Source of the DNA: Sulfurimicrobium sp.
GTDB lineage: Bacteria; Pseudomonadota; Gammaproteobacteria; Burkholderiales; Sulfuricellaceae
DNA: 48,118 nucleotides
NCBI GenBank assembly: GCA_030652035.1
Contig: JAUSBJ010000015.1
Location: 1-48,118, forward strand
Reading direction: 5' to 3'
Shown here one piece after another: positions 46,513 through 48,118 of this stretch. Positions within the stretch are counted from its first letter, which is position 1; the number at the start of each line of letters is the position of its first letter. The notes under the pieces were generated by a model. The model was not told where the DNA came from. It did not search any database and saw nothing but the letters and a program-made list of their open reading frames with translations. The position numbers and the translations under genes were made by a program.

Positions 46513-47073
46513 ATGCAGGAAAGCGACCAGCCGGAACAGGAAGAAATCAGCCGATCACAGCGCAAGCGCGACGTGGAAGCATTGCAGGAGATCGGCGAAA
46601 GACTGGTGACGCTCAATGTTTCCCAGCTCGGACAGCTCGACCTCCCGGACAACCTGCGCGATGCGGTGAAGGAGGCCAAGCGCCTCACCGCCAACGGCGC
46701 CATCCGCCGCCAGAAGCAATACATCGGCAAGCTCATGCGCAATATCGATCCCGCGCCGATTGTGGCCAAATTCGCGGAATGGGATGGTTCCAGCCGCGAG
46801 CAGGCAGCCAAGTTCCATCAACTGGAGCGCTGGCGCGACAGGCTGCTGGCGGATGACAAGGCCATCAGCGATCTGGTGCTGGCGCATCCCCGCGCCGACG
46901 TTCAGCGCCTGCGCACCCTGGTGCGCAACGCGCACAAGGAAGCTGCCGCCGGCCGGCCGCCGAAGAGCAGCCGCGAACTGTTCAAGGAATTGCGCCTGCT
47001 CATGCTCGTGGAGTCCGCGCCAGCCAGTGGCACAGACAGCGAAGACGAAGACTATTCTCATCAGGAAGATTGA
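46513..47073 (+). CDS. darP: Ribosome-associated protein DarP (YjgA)
   Basis: 186-aa DUF615 protein that associates with the 50S subunit and helps its late assembly. Typical pattern: [24 protein letters not shown]-like [14 protein letters not shown] and [14 protein letters not shown] (here [13 protein letters not shown]). Acidic C-terminus. ATG 46513 gives the usual start; the frame open from 46372 lies in the repeat element. TATGAT (46480-46485) could be its -10 box. Confidence 0.94.
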   Translation: MQESDQPEQEEISRSQRKRDVEALQEIGERLVTLNVSQLGQLDLPDNLRDAVKEAKRLTANGAIRRQKQYIGKLMRNIDPAPIVAKFAEWDGSSREQAAKFHQLERWRDRLLADDKAISDLVLAHPRADVQRLRTLVRNAHKEAAAGRPPKSSRELFKELRLLMLVESAPASGTDSEDEDYSHQED

Positions 47074-47075
47074 AC

Positions 47076-48118
47076 ATGCCCGTGAATCTAGCACCGCTTC
47101 TGGCGGATAAACTGTTGCCCGTAGCGGGCGTTTCCCTCGGCATCGCCGAAGCCGGCATCAAGAAAGCCAATCGCCGGGACCTCTTGGTCATGCGCCTGGG
47201 TGAAAAGGCCCGCGTGGCCGGGGTGTTTACCCTGAACCGTTTCTGTGCCGCGCCGGTGACCTTGTGCCGCCAGCATTTGAGCGGCGGTAAAGCCATCCGC
47301 GCGCTGGTGGTGAACACCGGCAATGCCAACGCAGGCACCGGCGAGGAGGGCATGACGCGCGCGCGCCAGACCTGCGCCGAAGTCGCGCGCCTGCTGGCTT
47401 GCGGCGCGGAGCAGGTGCTGCCCTTCTCCACTGGCGTGATTCTGGAGCCGCTGCCGGTGGAAAAGATCATCGCCGGTCTGCCCGTTGCGATTGCGAACCT
47501 GAAGGAAGCCAACTGGTTTGACGCCGCGCACGCCATCATGACCACCGACATCCAGCCCAAGGCCCTGTCGAAGCAGATTGTGCTGGGCGGCAAGACGGTG
47601 ACCATCACCGGCATCGCCAAGGGTTCCGGTATGATCCATCCCAACATGGCGACGATGCTGGGTTACGTCGCCACCGATGCGGCCATCAGCCAGCCATTGC
47701 TGGAAGCTCTTGTGAAGCACGCCGCAGACCAATCCTTCAACTGCATCACGGTGGACGGCGACACCTCCACCAACGATTCCTTCATCCTCATCGCCACCGG
47801 CGAAGCGGGCACGCCGGAAATCGTTGACGCCGCGAGCGCCGAATATGCCACCCTGCGCGATGCCATCACCGAAGTGTCGCAGGTGCTGGCCCAGGCCATC
47901 GTGCGCGACGGCGAAGGCGCGACCAAATTCATCACCATCGACATCGAAGGCGGCCGCGACGTCGCCGAATGCAAGGCCGTCGGCTACGCCATCGCCCACT
48001 CGCCGCTGGTGAAAACCGCCTTCTTCGCGTCCGACCCCAACCTCTGCCGCATCCTCGCCGCCGTCGGCAACGCCGCGCAGATCCACCCGCCGCTGGAAGA
48101 CCTCGACACCTCGAAGGT
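47076..48118 (+). CDS. argJ: Bifunctional ornithine acetyltransferase/N-acetylglutamate synthase ArgJ (partial)
   Basis: Only the first 347 codons are inside the window; the gene runs off the right edge. Ntn-hydrolase that cleaves itself before the nucleophile Thr, here T193 in [11 protein letters not shown]. Recycles the acetyl group in arginine synthesis and may also make N-acetylglutamate. Other family segments: [38 protein letters not shown] 47076, 2 nt after darP. Confidence 0.95.
   Translation, partial: MPVNLAPLLADKLLPVAGVSLGIAEAGIKKANRRDLLVMRLGEKARVAGVFTLNRFCAAPVTLCRQHLSGGKAIRALVVNTGNANAGTGEEGMTRARQTCAEVARLLACGAEQVLPFSTGVILEPLPVEKIIAGLPVAIANLKEANWFDAAHAIMTTDIQPKALSKQIVLGGKTVTITGIAKGSGMIHPNMATMLGYVATDAAISQPLLEALVKHAADQSFNCITVDGDTSTNDSFILIATGEAGTPEIVDAASAEYATLRDAITEVSQVLAQAIVRDGEGATKFITIDIEGGRDVAECKAVGYAIAHSPLVKTAFFASDPNLCRILAAVGNAAQIHPPLEDLDTSK

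Overview
The window is 48 kb of chromosome from a betaproteobacterium. The order mlaFED..CB - ABC exporter - ibaG - murA - hisGDCBHAFIE - HIT protein - tatABC, the short (HisZ-dependent type) HisG, and the miaB-phoH-ybeY-corC block downstream of an rRNA operon all point to this class, probably a Nitrosomonadales relative (Sulfuricella/Gallionella-like). The sequence alone does not fix genus or species. Coding is dense, with many ATGA/TTGA stop-start overlaps and few intergenic gaps.

Layout. 1-171: 3' end of an rRNA operon (5S rRNA plus terminator). 224-3857: miaB, phoH, ybeY, corC (tRNA modification, rRNA maturation, CBS-domain protein). 3858-5551 (minus): trmB, thiG, thiS. 5935-12564: lipid-transport operon mlaF-E-D, a TolC-family gene where mlaA would be expected, mlaC, mlaB, an ABC-2 exporter pair, ibaG and grxD. 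12568-16888: murA, hisG, hisD, hisC. 16889-22860: an accessory island inside the histidine operon. 22917-28537: hisB, H, A, F, I, E, a HIT protein and tatABC. 28610-30520: DegS-like protease (minus) and NIF3-like protein. 30581-44288: sigma-54 response regulator plus an MSHA-type pilus/secretion gene cluster. 44352-44950: a DUF433/DUF5615 toxin-antitoxin-like pair. 44985-48118: pmbA (minus), darP and the 5' part of argJ.

The island between hisC and hisB holds (i) a 1129-residue fusion of an Mrr-like nuclease domain, an SF2 helicase and seven helicase-associated (HA) repeats; (ii) a hypothetical protein; (iii) a REP-associated tyrosine transposase (RAYT) between two perfectly inverted REP palindromes carrying the GTAG foot; and (iv) a toxin-antitoxin operon with a PIN-type toxin and an antitoxin that looks like a Phd/UPF0175 fusion, with a palindromic operator on its promoter. 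A promoter just before hisB probably restores expression of the distal his genes.

The pilus cluster (mshM-L-N-E-G, then PilM/N-, PilO- and PilP/MshK-like genes) has its own response regulator. It ends in two unusual, related, low-GC pilin-like proteins instead of the usual set of MshA/B/C/D/O/P pilins. One has a normal prepilin leader with Glu+5. The other is larger and lacks Glu+5, as in tip pseudopilins. Its AAA ATPase ends in a SPOR domain. This cluster and the nuclease-helicase-HA protein are the most promising places to look for new biology.
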